A stretch of 64,000 bases of DNA from Bradyrhizobium sp. AZCC 2176 (lineage in GTDB: Bacteria; Pseudomonadota; Alphaproteobacteria; Rhizobiales; Xanthobacteraceae), in contig NZ_JAZHRX010000001.1 of NCBI RefSeq assembly GCF_036924645.1, positions 4,553,501 to 4,617,500 on the forward strand. Reading direction: 5' to 3'. Made by a program: the position numbers and the translations under genes. Under the pieces are notes generated by a model. The model saw nothing but the letters and a program-made list of their open reading frames with translations, made no database searches and was not told the DNA's origin. Of this stretch, positions 52,500 through 61,245 are shown one piece after another (within the stretch, counting starts at the first letter, position 1; every line of letters starts with the position of its first letter).

Positions 52500-52887
52500 T
52501 CATCCTCCCGGCGGGGCGGCAACGTAACGAGATAAGGCCTGTCACGACAGATGACAGTCGACGGCAAGAGGCACCGTGCGCGCAACCCATAAGCCAAAAC
52601 CACGCCGTTGTGCAGCCCCTTGACAAGCCTGCCTTTTGGCGTCGTTCGTCGCCTTTGTCATATGCCCTACATATGTCGCCGCATTAACGATTTTGAGTCG
52701 CAATGAGGTCCGTTCCGCGGGCTGTTTTTGCCGCATCGTTCCATCCGTTCCATCGCGGCGTATTCGAGGCCTTCAGGAACATCCCTTTTACGAGCCGGTT
52801 AGCTCTCATCAACACCGAACATGAAGCGCGGCCGGGCCAGGAAAAGGCCTGACGGCCTTCCTGTTCCCAACACAAAGGAGGACCGCA
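52500..52887. other. Intergenic region upstream of the DUF892 gene
   Basis: No gene is seen. The main feature is a GGAAC-N17-GTT motif at 52776-52800. ACATATG and CATATG-rich sequence lies around 52660-52680. AAAGGAGGA at 52875-52883 is the ribosome-binding site of the next gene. Confidence 0.6.
52776..52800 (+). promoter_or_regulatory. EcfG-type (general stress response) promoter candidate
   Basis: GGAAC (52776-52780), 17 bases, then GTT (52798-52800). This fits the alphaproteobacterial EcfG consensus GGAAC-N16/17-GTT. It is 88 bases upstream of a ferritin-like stress gene of a class often in the EcfG regulon. Confidence 0.6.
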
Positions 52888-53394
52888 ATGGGACTCTTCA
52901 CCAAAGACATCAAGACCATGAATGACCTGTTCGTGCATCAATTGCAGGACATCTACTATGCCGAAAAGCAGCTCGTGAAGGCATTGCCAAAAATGGCCGA
53001 AAAGGCCACCGACAAGCAGCTCAAACAGGGCTTTTTGAGCCATCTCGATGAAACCAAGACGCATGTGCAGCGCCTCGAAGAAATATTCCGCATGCATGGC
53101 GCCGAGGTGAAGGCGGCCGACTGCCCGGCGATCGACGGCATCATCGAGGAAGCCGATGATGTCGCGGGCGAGATCGCTGACAAGGCCGTGCTGGACGCAG
53201 CCCTGATCAACGCAGCCCAGGCCGCCGAGCATTATGAGATCACCCGCTACGGCAGCCTGATTGCGTGGGCGCGGCAACTCGGGCGCAACGATTGCGCCAC
53301 CATCCTGCAGAAGACGCTCGACGAGGAGAAGACGGTCGACAAGAAGTTGACCTCGTTGGCGGAAGGCATGGTCAATCTGCGCGCCGCAAGCTGA
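52888..53394 (+). CDS. YciE/YciF-type ferritin-like protein (DUF892)
   Basis: A four-helix ferritin-like protein of 168 residues: MNDLFVHQLQDIYYAEKQLV at the N-terminus, HLDETKTHVQRLEEIF, AAQAAEHYEITRYGSLIAWA and a final LDEEKTVDKKLTSLAEG. The E-x6-Y, ExxH and EHYE clusters supply di-iron ligands. Members are stress-induced. AAAGGAGGA lies upstream of the ATG, and an EcfG-like promoter 88 bases upstream. Confidence 0.93.
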   Translation: MGLFTKDIKTMNDLFVHQLQDIYYAEKQLVKALPKMAEKATDKQLKQGFLSHLDETKTHVQRLEEIFRMHGAEVKAADCPAIDGIIEEADDVAGEIADKAVLDAALINAAQAAEHYEITRYGSLIAWARQLGRNDCATILQKTLDEEKTVDKKLTSLAEGMVNLRAAS

Positions 53395-53418
53395 TCGTTC
53401 GCGCAGTTGAGACAAAAC

Positions 53419-53452
53419 GCCGCGCGGGAACAATTCCCACGCGGCAATTTTT
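53419..53452 (+). terminator. Terminator after the DUF892 gene
   Basis: GCCGCG (53419-53424) pairs with CGCGGC (53440-53445) and GGGAA with TTCCC inside, with one C/A mismatch and a CAA loop, then AATTTTT. Confidence 0.8.
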
Positions 53453-53562
53453 CGTGCCGGAGCGATTGGCCACATTCACACTTCCACACTTCGATCGTTA
53501 ACGAAATGTCTTGCTGAAACGGACGCGGCTGAGCAGGCGTTGCCCCCAAGAGGGTGGAGCCC

Positions 53563-55026
53563 ATGGGAAGTGCGTATCTCAAATTCAGGCCGCTTTCGGG
53601 CACCTATGCGTCAGTCCGCTCCGAAGCCGGACCGGCGGCGGGAAGTTTTGCGGCCTCGCTCACGCTTGCTGCGATGAGTCTCGGCTACGGCGTCGTTCAG
53701 CTTGACGTCACCATCGTCAACACCGCGCTCAATGCCATCGGGATCTCGCTCGGCGGCGGCGTCACCGAATTGCAATGGGTGGTGAGTGCCTACACCATCG
53801 CCTTTGCGGCCTTCATACTGACGGCGGGTGCGCTCGGCGATCGGATCGGCGCCAAGCGGATGTTCATGGCAGGCTTTGCCATCTTCACGGCGGCCTCGGT
53901 CGGCTGCGCGCTGGCGCCTAATGCAACGGTCCTGATCCTGGCGCGCTGCGTTCAGGGATTGGCCGCGGCCATTCTGGTGCCGAATTCGCTCGCGCTGCTC
54001 AGTCATGCCTATACGGGAGAAAAGGCCCGCGGGCGCGCCGTCGGCATCTGGGCCGCGGGCGCAAGCCTTGCGCTGACGGCCGGCCCATTTGTTGGCGGCG
54101 CGCTGATAGCGCTGGTCGGCTGGCGTTCCATCTTCCTCGTCAATTTGCCGATCGGCCTTGCTGGCCTGTGGCTGGCCTGGCGCTTTGCCGACGAGACGAC
54201 GCGAACGCCCGAACGCGAGATCGACTTGCCCGGCCAGATCGCCGCGATTGCGGCGCTTGGCTCGCTCGCTGGCGCCATCATCGAGGGCGGCTCGTTTGGC
54301 TGGGATCATTCACTCGTGATCACGGGCTTTGTGGTGTTTGTGGCCTTCGCAGTCCTGTTCGGATGGCGGGAAGCGCGCGCGCCGCAACCGATGTTGCCGC
54401 TCGCACTATTCCGAAATCGGATGTTTACCCTGGCGTCGCTGATCGGCTTGCTGGTCAATGTCGCGATCTACGGCTTGATCTTCGTGCTCAGCCTCTACTT
54501 TCAGCAGGTCAACGGATTGTCGGTGTTCGCGACCGGGCTTGCTTTTGTACCGATGATGGGCGCGGTGCTGCCGGTAAATCTGATGGCGCCGCGGCTGGCC
54601 GAACGCATTGGCGCATCAGCCACGATCGCAGCCGGTGCCGCGCTCTCGGCAGCCGGATGTCTTGCGATGCTCGGAATCGAGGCCGACACCAGCTATTGGT
54701 CGATCTGCCTGCAACTGATCGCGCTAAGTACCGGTCTCGGGCTGCTGGTGCCGCCATTGACATCGACGCTGCTCGGCAGCGTGGAGAAATCGCGTTCGGG
54801 CATCGCCGCAGGCGTGCTCAACGCGACCCGGCAAACCGGCAGTGTGCTCGGCGTCGCCTTGTTCGGTTCGCTGGTCGGCCGTTCCGGCGCGTTCATGAGC
54901 GGCCTGCACGCGTCGCTGGTGATTTCGGCCGGCGTGTTGCTCGCGGCCGCTGCCGCGATCTGGTGGGGCGGCCGGCCGGCAGTAACGGATCAGAAACGAT
55001 ACTTCGCTCAGAGCGGAACTCGCTGA
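53563..55026 (+). CDS. MFS drug transporter, DHA2 (EmrB/QacA) type
   Basis: A membrane protein of 487 residues with 14 helices. Motif D in YGVVQLDVTIVNTALNAIGI, motif A in GALGDRIGAKRMFMAGFAIF, motif C in SLALTAGPFVGGALIALVGW. DVTIVNTAL is the recognised DHA2 signature. ATG at 53563 is chosen: GAGGGTGGAG precedes it; a GTG three codons earlier is possible. Exports drugs or metabolites with proton antiport. Confidence 0.93.
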   Translation: MGSAYLKFRPLSGTYASVRSEAGPAAGSFAASLTLAAMSLGYGVVQLDVTIVNTALNAIGISLGGGVTELQWVVSAYTIAFAAFILTAGALGDRIGAKRMFMAGFAIFTAASVGCALAPNATVLILARCVQGLAAAILVPNSLALLSHAYTGEKARGRAVGIWAAGASLALTAGPFVGGALIALVGWRSIFLVNLPIGLAGLWLAWRFADETTRTPEREIDLPGQIAAIAALGSLAGAIIEGGSFGWDHSLVITGFVVFVAFAVLFGWREARAPQPMLPLALFRNRMFTLASLIGLLVNVAIYGLIFVLSLYFQQVNGLSVFATGLAFVPMMGAVLPVNLMAPRLAERIGASATIAAGAALSAAGCLAMLGIEADTSYWSICLQLIALSTGLGLLVPPLTSTLLGSVEKSRSGIAAGVLNATRQTGSVLGVALFGSLVGRSGAFMSGLHASLVISAGVLLAAAAAIWWGGRPAVTDQKRYFAQSGTR

Positions 55027-55196
55027 CGAATTGATTTCCGGAAATCTCTCGGTGATTGCCGCCTTTTCGATACCCGCAACCGGCGGCGGGAGTGCCGTTT
55101 AAGAAATTCGTTCACCATCCGTGCAACTCGGCCGCGGCGGGTTACCCCAAATATACCAATGGAACCGCAGTTACAGGCCAATGGGGAGAGTCTGTA

Positions 55197-57599
55197 ATGT
55201 ATCGCGTCCTAACCTGTCTCACCACCGAGCATGACTGGAGACTTGTCCTGCTTGCCGGCACCATTTGCTGGCTCGCAAGCGCGGTTGCGATCAGCCTGTT
55301 TCATCGTGCCAGGGCCTCGCGCGGCCAAACGCGCACGCTCTGGATCGGCCTCGACGCAACGGTCGGCGGTTGCGGAATCTGGGCCACCCATTTCGTCGCG
55401 ATGCTGGCTTACGATCCCGGCGCCGGAGCGGGATACAGCATTCCAGTCACATTGTTGTCGCTGGTATTCGCGATCAGCATCGTCGCCATCGGCCTCTGCA
55501 TCGTGTTGTCTACCGCGCACCGATCGGTGATTGCGATCGGCGGTGCTGTGATCGGCGCCGGCGTCGCGGCGATGCACTATACCGGCATGCTGGCGCTCGA
55601 GCTTCCGGCGTTCATTGTGTGGTCGAGCGGCATCGTCGTGACCTCGATCGTGCTGGGCAGCCTGTTCGCGGCCCTGGCCTTTCTGGTGGCCGTGCGTCGT
55701 GACGATCCTGCCCACATGCTCACCGCTACGGGGCTGCTGACCGTCGCCATCGTTTCGCATCACTTTACGGCCATGGGCGCCGTCACGCTGATTCCCGAAC
55801 CGGCGCTTGGGACCGATGGGCTGTCGATTTCTCCGACCGCGCTGTCGTTTCTGACCGCGGTCGCAGCCTTCGCCATTCTCGGCATATCGCTGCTGGCGGC
55901 CATGCTTGACCGCCGCTCGAAGAGCGAACTCCATCAGCAAAAAGTCCTGCTCGACACCGCGCTCGACAACATGTCGCAGGGACTTTCCATGTTCGATGCG
56001 GATGGCCGCATCCTCCTGTACAACGATCGCTATGCCGAAATGATGGGGCGGACCGGCATGGCCCTCCAGGGCCGTTTGCTGCTCGATGTGCTTCGGCAGC
56101 AGAAGGCACTCGATCGATGGGACGGCGATCCCGATCAGTTTGTCGCCAGCGTGATTGCTGCGGCCAAGGCCGGCAACAGCGTGACCAGGACGGTGAGCCG
56201 CAACGGACGATCGCTACGCGTCGTCGATCAGCCCATGAAGGGCGGCGGATGGGTTGCCACCTTCGAGGACATCACCGAATGGCAGGCGGCCCAGGAACAG
56301 ATTTCCCATATGGCGCGCCATGACGCGCTGACCAATTTGCCGAACCGGACATTGTTCCGCGAGCAACTCGAAAAGGCCTTGAGGCTTGCCAAACGCAGCG
56401 ATCAGCTTGCAGTGCTCTGTCTGGACCTCGACCATTTCAAGGACATCAACGATTCGCTCGGTCATCCGGTCGGCGATGCGCTCTTGAAGGAAGTCGCCCG
56501 CCGCCTTGGCGAATGCATCACCGAGTACGATACGGTGGCGCGACTGGGCGGGGACGAATTCGCGATCGTGCAGTTCTGCAGCGATTGCGATCCGTCCGCC
56601 GTCGCCTTGCTGGCCAGCCATGTCGTCGAGCAGGTTTCCGCGCCCTACGAAATTGCCGGTCATCAGCTCGTCATCGGCGTCAGCATCGGCATTTCGCTGG
56701 CGCCGGAGGATGGCAAGAATCCCGACGAGCTGCTCAAGAAAGCCGATCTCGCGCTCTATCGCGCCAAGGAGGACGGCCGCGGCACCTATCGCTTCTTCGA
56801 GACCGGGATGGACGCCCGCGCGCAGGCCCGGCGGCTGCTGGAACTCGATTTGCGCTCCGCGCTGAAGCGCGGAGAATTCGAAGTCTATTATCAGCCGATC
56901 CGCGACGTCGTCAGGGACACGGTCGTTGCTTTCGAAGCCCTGGTGCGCTGGAATCATTCACTGCGTGGCATGATCTCTCCGGTCAACTTCATTCCGCTGG
57001 CGGAAGAAACCGGCCTGATCGTGCCGATCGGCGAGTGGGTGTTGCGCCAGGCCTGCATGGACGCGGCCCAATGGTCGCAGGAGGTCGGCGTCGCCGTCAA
57101 TCTCTCGCCGGTGCAGTTCAAGAATCTCAACCTGGTCTCGTCGGTGAAGGATGCATTGAATGCTTCTGGCCTTCCGGCACATCGGCTCGAACTGGAAATC
57201 ACCGAATCGGTGCTGCTGCAGAACAGCGAGGCGACGCTTTCGGTTCTGCACGAGCTTCGCGGCTTCGGCGTCAGGATCTCGCTGGACGATTTCGGAACGG
57301 GATATTCGTCGCTAAGCTATTTGCGCAGCTTTCCGTTCGACAAGATCAAGATCGACCGCTCGTTTGTCAGCGAACTGGCGACGCGTGAAGATTCCATGGC
57401 GATCGTCCGCGCTGTCACCGGCCTTGGCAAGAGCCTGGGCATCGTCACCACGGCCGAAGGTGTCGAGACCGACGCGCAGTTCGAGCTCCTGCGCCAGGAA
57501 GGCTGCACACAGGCGCAAGGCTATCTGTTCAGCCCGCCGCGTCCCGTAGCCGAGGTGGAATCGATGCTGTCGAAAACGCGGGCGCGGGTCGTCGCCTAA
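55197..57599 (+). CDS. MHYT-PAS-GGDEF-EAL cyclic di-GMP enzyme
   Basis: A protein of 800 residues. The N-terminus is an MHYT membrane sensor with seven helices and three MHYT-like repeats (ATHFVAM, AMHYTGM, SHHFTAM); this is followed by a PAS-like segment (LDNMSQGLSMFDADGRILLY), GGDEF at 451-455 (RLGGDEF) and EAL at 580-582 with ISLDDFGTGYSSLSYLRSFP. Both catalytic motifs are complete. MHYT is thought to sense O2, CO or NO through metal. ATG at 55197 has GGGGAGAG before it; 47 extra upstream codons are excluded. Confidence 0.95.
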   Translation: MYRVLTCLTTEHDWRLVLLAGTICWLASAVAISLFHRARASRGQTRTLWIGLDATVGGCGIWATHFVAMLAYDPGAGAGYSIPVTLLSLVFAISIVAIGLCIVLSTAHRSVIAIGGAVIGAGVAAMHYTGMLALELPAFIVWSSGIVVTSIVLGSLFAALAFLVAVRRDDPAHMLTATGLLTVAIVSHHFTAMGAVTLIPEPALGTDGLSISPTALSFLTAVAAFAILGISLLAAMLDRRSKSELHQQKVLLDTALDNMSQGLSMFDADGRILLYNDRYAEMMGRTGMALQGRLLLDVLRQQKALDRWDGDPDQFVASVIAAAKAGNSVTRTVSRNGRSLRVVDQPMKGGGWVATFEDITEWQAAQEQISHMARHDALTNLPNRTLFREQLEKALRLAKRSDQLAVLCLDLDHFKDINDSLGHPVGDALLKEVARRLGECITEYDTVARLGGDEFAIVQFCSDCDPSAVALLASHVVEQVSAPYEIAGHQLVIGVSIGISLAPEDGKNPDELLKKADLALYRAKEDGRGTYRFFETGMDARAQARRLLELDLRSALKRGEFEVYYQPIRDVVRDTVVAFEALVRWNHSLRGMISPVNFIPLAEETGLIVPIGEWVLRQACMDAAQWSQEVGVAVNLSPVQFKNLNLVSSVKDALNASGLPAHRLELEITESVLLQNSEATLSVLHELRGFGVRISLDDFGTGYSSLSYLRSFPFDKIKIDRSFVSELATREDSMAIVRAVTGLGKSLGIVTTAEGVETDAQFELLRQEGCTQAQGYLFSPPRPVAEVESMLSKTRARVVA

Positions 57600-57610
57600 T
57601 TTCCTCGAGC

Positions 57611-57645
57611 CTTGTTTCTTCATGCCTTGTTTCTTCAGGCCTTGC
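57611..57645. repeat. Short 15-bp direct repeat at a gene end
   Basis: GCCTTGTTTCTTCA occurs twice, at 57609-57622 and 57624-57637, then GCCTTG once more. It spans the stop codon of the leftward gene and lies between two convergent genes. Confidence 0.6.
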
Positions 57646-58069
57646 GGAGCGCGAAATGCGCGCCGCAGAACGCCATCACGGCGCCGAGGCATAAGGCTGC
57701 AAGGCCGGCGAGCACGCCCGATACGGTCGGGACCGCGCTCGGCGCCGAGGCGGCCTGTCCCGCGCCGGCCAGGATCAGCACGCCGACCACGATCAGGAAT
57801 TGCCGCATCCGCTGCGGAATCTGGCCCGAGGCCGCGCTGTGCATCAGGTTGGCAGTGAAATAGCCGCCGGAAAAGCCCACGGTCGCGATCAGCCACCAGG
57901 CGATCGCCGCACCCGCGGGCATGAATTCGCTGGAATCGGATCGCCACAGGCCGCCGAGGTCGAGCCCGTAACGCGCGCCCAGCATATGGACGGCGAGCGC
58001 CAGCAGCACTCCGGAAACTATCGCGCCGGCCAGGATCAGTCGGCGCGGAAAATAAGTCGTCTCGGCCAT
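57635..58069 (-). CDS. Small membrane protein of unknown function
   Basis: A protein of 144 residues with about four hydrophobic helices: LILAGAIVSGVLLALAVHML, AAIAWWLIATVGFSGGYFTA, RQFLIVVGVLILAGAGQ and SGVLAGLAALCLGAVMAFCG. No family motif is recognised. ATG at 58069 is chosen; the frame is open another 12 codons upstream. It ends close to the MHYT gene, convergently. Likely conserved in the genus. Confidence 0.7.
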   Translation of the reverse strand: MAETTYFPRRLILAGAIVSGVLLALAVHMLGARYGLDLGGLWRSDSSEFMPAGAAIAWWLIATVGFSGGYFTANLMHSAASGQIPQRMRQFLIVVGVLILAGAGQAASAPSAVPTVSGVLAGLAALCLGAVMAFCGAHFALRKA

Positions 58070-58139
58070 GGCCCGCTTGTAAGGTAAAGCTGGCGCGCCG
58101 CGCAAGCGGACGGTTTAACACGACACGGGATATTTTGAG

Positions 58140-58745
58140 TTGCCGATATCACTGCCGAACCAGATTGCGGAAGGCGAGGGCGCGGGCACGATCAGCTACG
58201 CCTACAAGGCGTCACTGATTTCGTCGGCGTATCAATTCGAACTGACGGATTCCGGATTGTCGTGGCAGATGGGCCGCCGGTCCGGCGTGTGGCCTTATGC
58301 AGATATCGCTTCGATCCGCCTGTCGTATCGGCCGATGTCGATGCAATCCCGTCGCTTTCGCGCCGATATCGAAAGGGCCGGCGGCGAACGGATCGCCGTC
58401 CTTTCGACGACCTGGCAGACTGTCTCGTTGATGACGCCGCAGGACCAGGACTACCGCACCTTCATCACCGAATTGCACCGAAGGATGAGGGTGGCGGGCA
58501 GCAAGGCGTCCCTGATCGGCGGCATCGGGACAGTGACCTATGCCATGGCGGTTGCGATGCTGGTGTTGTTGGCCATCGCCATGATCGGACTTCTCGTCCG
58601 GGCACTAGCGACGTCCGAATTCACCGGCGCGCTGTTTCTGGTCGGCATCGCGGTCTGGTTTGCCTGGACCATCGGCGGATTCATCAAGCGCAATCGGCCG
58701 CGCAGATATTCGTTCGACGCGCTTCCCGCGACACTGCTGCCGTAG
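58140..58745 (+). CDS. Membrane protein of unknown function
   Basis: A protein of 201 residues with a TTG start. A soluble N-terminal part with PH-like alternation (SAYQFELTDSGLSWQMGRRS; YADIASIRLSYRPMSMQSRR) is followed by two transmembrane helices (GTVTYAMAVAMLVLLAIAMI; GALFLVGIAVWFAWTIGG) and a basic end (RNRPRRY). No ATG in a suitable place was found in frame. Divergent from the small membrane protein 70 bases away. Confidence 0.65.
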   Translation: MPISLPNQIAEGEGAGTISYAYKASLISSAYQFELTDSGLSWQMGRRSGVWPYADIASIRLSYRPMSMQSRRFRADIERAGGERIAVLSTTWQTVSLMTPQDQDYRTFITELHRRMRVAGSKASLIGGIGTVTYAMAVAMLVLLAIAMIGLLVRALATSEFTGALFLVGIAVWFAWTIGGFIKRNRPRRYSFDALPATLLP

Positions 58746-58832
58746 CCTGATTCGCAATCAAGCGACACGAAACGTGATTTCGCGAAGCGCCGCAGGGCAC
58801 GGCAATCTGTGCGCCGTCCCTGATAGAAGCGA

Positions 58833-59447
58833 GTGGCCGTGAAAAGCCCGACGACGCGATCGCCGACGGAAGCCGAGATTGCCGCGATCAATGCGCGGCA
58901 TCTGGTCGAGACGCCGCTACGGCCTGCCGACCTGCTGTTCGTGTTCGGCACCCGCGAGGATGTCGAGGAGCGCGTCGATGAAGCCTGCCGGCTGTGGCGC
59001 GAAGGGTTTTTTCGCTGGGCGATCGTGAGCGGTGGCGTGACGCCGGGATCCGATCTGTCGGAATGCGAGACCATTGCCGGTGCAATGGTCGCGCGCGGCG
59101 TTCCTGCCGACGTCATCCTGCGGGAGGATGGCGCGATGAACACCGGCGAGAACGTGATCTTCTCGCTGCCGATCATCGAGCGGGCGCTCGGGCTCGCCAA
59201 CATCCGCAGCGTGATCTGTCTCGGCAACACCTGGACGGCGCGCCGCTATCCGATGACGCTGCACCGGCACTGGCCGGACGTGGAGAAAATGCTGGTTATG
59301 GTCGACAGCTTCAATACGCCGCGGGCGCTCTGGCACACCGACGCCGAATTCTCGCGCCGGATGCTCAATGAATGGGACAAGATCGAGCCGTACAAGGCGA
59401 GGGGCTTTATCGCGGAGTGGCCGGGGAGCGAAATGCGCGACCGGTAG
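58833..59447 (+). CDS. YdcF family (DUF218) protein
   Basis: A protein of 204 residues: DLLFVFGTREDVEERVDEAC, FFRWAIVSGGVTPGSDLSE, NTGENVIFSLPIIERALG and SVICLGNTWTARRYPMTLHR. The sequence GG-x-T and NTxEN are typical of the YdcF/ElyC-type fold that binds nucleotide-like ligands. No membrane helix is visible, so it is of the soluble YdcF type. Starts at GTG 58833; GTG 58839 is possible. Confidence 0.85.
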   Translation: MAVKSPTTRSPTEAEIAAINARHLVETPLRPADLLFVFGTREDVEERVDEACRLWREGFFRWAIVSGGVTPGSDLSECETIAGAMVARGVPADVILREDGAMNTGENVIFSLPIIERALGLANIRSVICLGNTWTARRYPMTLHRHWPDVEKMLVMVDSFNTPRALWHTDAEFSRRMLNEWDKIEPYKARGFIAEWPGSEMRDR

Positions 59448-59449
59448 AT

Positions 59450-60790
59450 CTATTCAGTCGTATCGACGTCTTCTTTCGCCGTCAGCATTCCCGAAAGCGT
59501 ACGCAGGGCCAGATCGAGTTGTTCGGTACTCGGGGCGCCAAGCGCCAGGCGGACGGCGTTGGGGGCATGGCCGGGGCTCACGGCGAAGGTGGTCGAAGGG
59601 GTCAGCGCGATGTCGCGCCGGGCCGCGGCCGCGACGAATGTCTGCGAACGCCAATGCTGGGGCAAGGTGAGCCAGAGATGGTAGGATTTGACGTTCGCCT
59701 GGATTTCGAGGCCGGCGAGGTATTTCGCGGCCATCTGCTGGCGCCGGGCCGCATCGATCCGTTTCAGGCGTGATAATTCGGCGACCGTGCCATCAGCCAT
59801 CAGCCGTTGCCCGGCGGCAAATGCAAATCCGGAAGCCGTCCATCCGCCCGAGCGAACCGCGGCCATGATGCGTTCGCGCAGGCGCGGCGGCGAAACGATG
59901 AAGCCGAGCGCAAGGCCGGGCGCCACCTTCTTCGACAGGCTGTCCAAGGTGATGCAGCTATCCGGCGCCAGCGCGGCCATCGGCGTTTCTTCGTCGAGAA
60001 AGCCATAGACCGTATCCTCGATGACGGTGAGGCCGAGCTTCTCGACGACCCGCAGCAGATCGGCCCGGCGCGCCGGAGGCATGGTCATGCCGAGCGGATT
60101 TTGAATCGTCGGCTGAACGTACAGCGCCGACAAATGCGCTTCGCGGTGCGCCTTCTGCACCGCGTCCGGGCGAACGCCTTGCTCGTCCATCGCAAGCGGC
60201 ACCAGTGTGACGCCTAGCCTGGCGGCGATGTCCTTGATGAAGGGATAGGTCAGCGCCTCGACGCCGCAGCGGCCGCCGCTCGGCACCATCGCCGCCAGCG
60301 CCGCGGCGATGCATTGCCTGCCGTTCGCGGTGAAGACGAGTTGATCGGGGGCGGGGGACCACTCTTCGCGGGAGAGAAACTCGGCGGAAATGGTCCGGGC
60401 CGCCAGCGTGCCGGTCGTGGTCGAGTGCCGCAATGCGAGATCGAGCACTTCGGGACGTTCCAGCCCCGCAAGGCTTCTTGCGATCATCACCGATTGCGTT
60501 GGCAAAATTGGATAGTTCACTTCCAGATCGATGCGCGCGCCGCGCGGCTCAGTCGGCATGGCGATACCGCGGCGTGTCTCGCCCGAAACGAACGTGCCGC
60601 GCCCGACTTCGCCGACCACGAGGCCGCGGCGCAACAGCTCGGTGTAGACGCGGCTCGCGGTCGAGACCGCGATCTTGCGCTGATAGGCAAAGCTGCGCTG
60701 CGGCGGCAGGCGGTCGCCGGGCTTGAGTCCGCCATTGGCGATCTCGGCGGCGACGGTATCGGCAAGCTTCAGGTACTCGAACTTCGACAT
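59450..60790 (-). CDS. MocR/PdxR-type regulator (GntR HTH plus aminotransferase domain)
   Basis: A protein of 446 residues. The N-terminal 70 residues form a GntR winged helix (LADTVAAEIANGGLKPGDRL; TASRVYTELLRRGLVVGEVG). The rest is a fold-type I aminotransferase-like domain, with YVQPTIQNPLGMTMP, VIEDTVYGFLDEE and the PLP lysine in LDSLSKKVAPGLALGFI. MocR proteins sense PLP or amino compounds and act as transcription regulators. ATG at 60790 is chosen; its upstream region contains three TTGCAC(C/T)GAG boxes. It is divergent from the DUF1127 gene. Confidence 0.92.
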   Translation of the reverse strand: MSKFEYLKLADTVAAEIANGGLKPGDRLPPQRSFAYQRKIAVSTASRVYTELLRRGLVVGEVGRGTFVSGETRRGIAMPTEPRGARIDLEVNYPILPTQSVMIARSLAGLERPEVLDLALRHSTTTGTLAARTISAEFLSREEWSPAPDQLVFTANGRQCIAAALAAMVPSGGRCGVEALTYPFIKDIAARLGVTLVPLAMDEQGVRPDAVQKAHREAHLSALYVQPTIQNPLGMTMPPARRADLLRVVEKLGLTVIEDTVYGFLDEETPMAALAPDSCITLDSLSKKVAPGLALGFIVSPPRLRERIMAAVRSGGWTASGFAFAAGQRLMADGTVAELSRLKRIDAARRQQMAAKYLAGLEIQANVKSYHLWLTLPQHWRSQTFVAAAARRDIALTPSTTFAVSPGHAPNAVRLALGAPSTEQLDLALRTLSGMLTAKEDVDTTE

Positions 60791-60792
60791 TA

Positions 60793-60907
60793 TTGCACCG
60801 AGAGCAATGTTTCCCTTGCACCGAGCAGTGTATCGGATCATTTTGGAGCCATCAAGCCAGAGATTGCACTGAGAGGGGTGCAAAACAATCGGTCCATTAA
60901 GGTGCAA
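60793..60907. promoter_or_regulatory. TTGCAC box cluster in the MocR/DUF1127 divergent promoter region
   Basis: TTGCACCGAG starts at 60793 and 60816, TTGCACTGAG at 60864. Inverted GTGCAA occurs at 60878-60883 and 60902-60907. The first two copies are 23 bases apart. MocR regulators bind direct repeats next to their own genes, so this is a strong candidate operator, but which gene is controlled is not shown. Confidence 0.65.
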
Positions 60908-60970
60908 GCGCTCTCGCAAGCGTTTGCGCCGGCGGCAGCGGCTTGCCGTGTGAAAGCAAGGAGAAGTGCG

Positions 60971-61207
60971 ATGACCACGATATTCCCGACTGCAGCCCAG
61001 CCCACATCCCGGAGCCTGGCGAGCGGATTCTTCCGCCGGCTCGGAAGCTGGGCAAACGGCATCGTCACTTATTTCGCGCGCCGCGAAGCCATCAAAACGC
61101 TGAGTGAACTGGACGATCGTGCGCTCCGCGACATCGGCATCGAGCGCGGCCGGATTGAATCGGCGGTGCGCGGCACCGTCGATCCGGAATTCGGGCGGAT
61201 AATGTAA
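60971..61207 (+). CDS. DUF1127 domain protein
   Basis: A protein of 78 residues. The C-terminal half carries the DUF1127 motif (AIKTLSELDDRALRDIGIER), a basic-acidic helix-loop found in many alphaproteobacterial stress and symbiosis proteins. AAGGAG precedes the ATG at 60971, so a long upstream open frame overlapping the MocR gene is rejected. Divergent from the MocR gene; 180 bases separate start codons. Confidence 0.88.
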   Translation: MTTIFPTAAQPTSRSLASGFFRRLGSWANGIVTYFARREAIKTLSELDDRALRDIGIERGRIESAVRGTVDPEFGRIM

Positions 61208-61245
61208 GGCGTCCGGCGTCGCCGCCCAGCGGCGCCGTCACGTCC

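Noticed and set aside
52620..52642. Sigma-70 promoter starting at TTGACA upstream of the DUF892 gene
   Set aside because: No -10-like hexamer lies 16-18 bases after it; the EcfG-type motif nearer the gene is a better candidate.
60314..60970. Upstream extension of the DUF1127 frame to 297 codons
   Set aside because: Covers the MocR coding region and its promoter; AAGGAG before ATG 60971 marks the true start.
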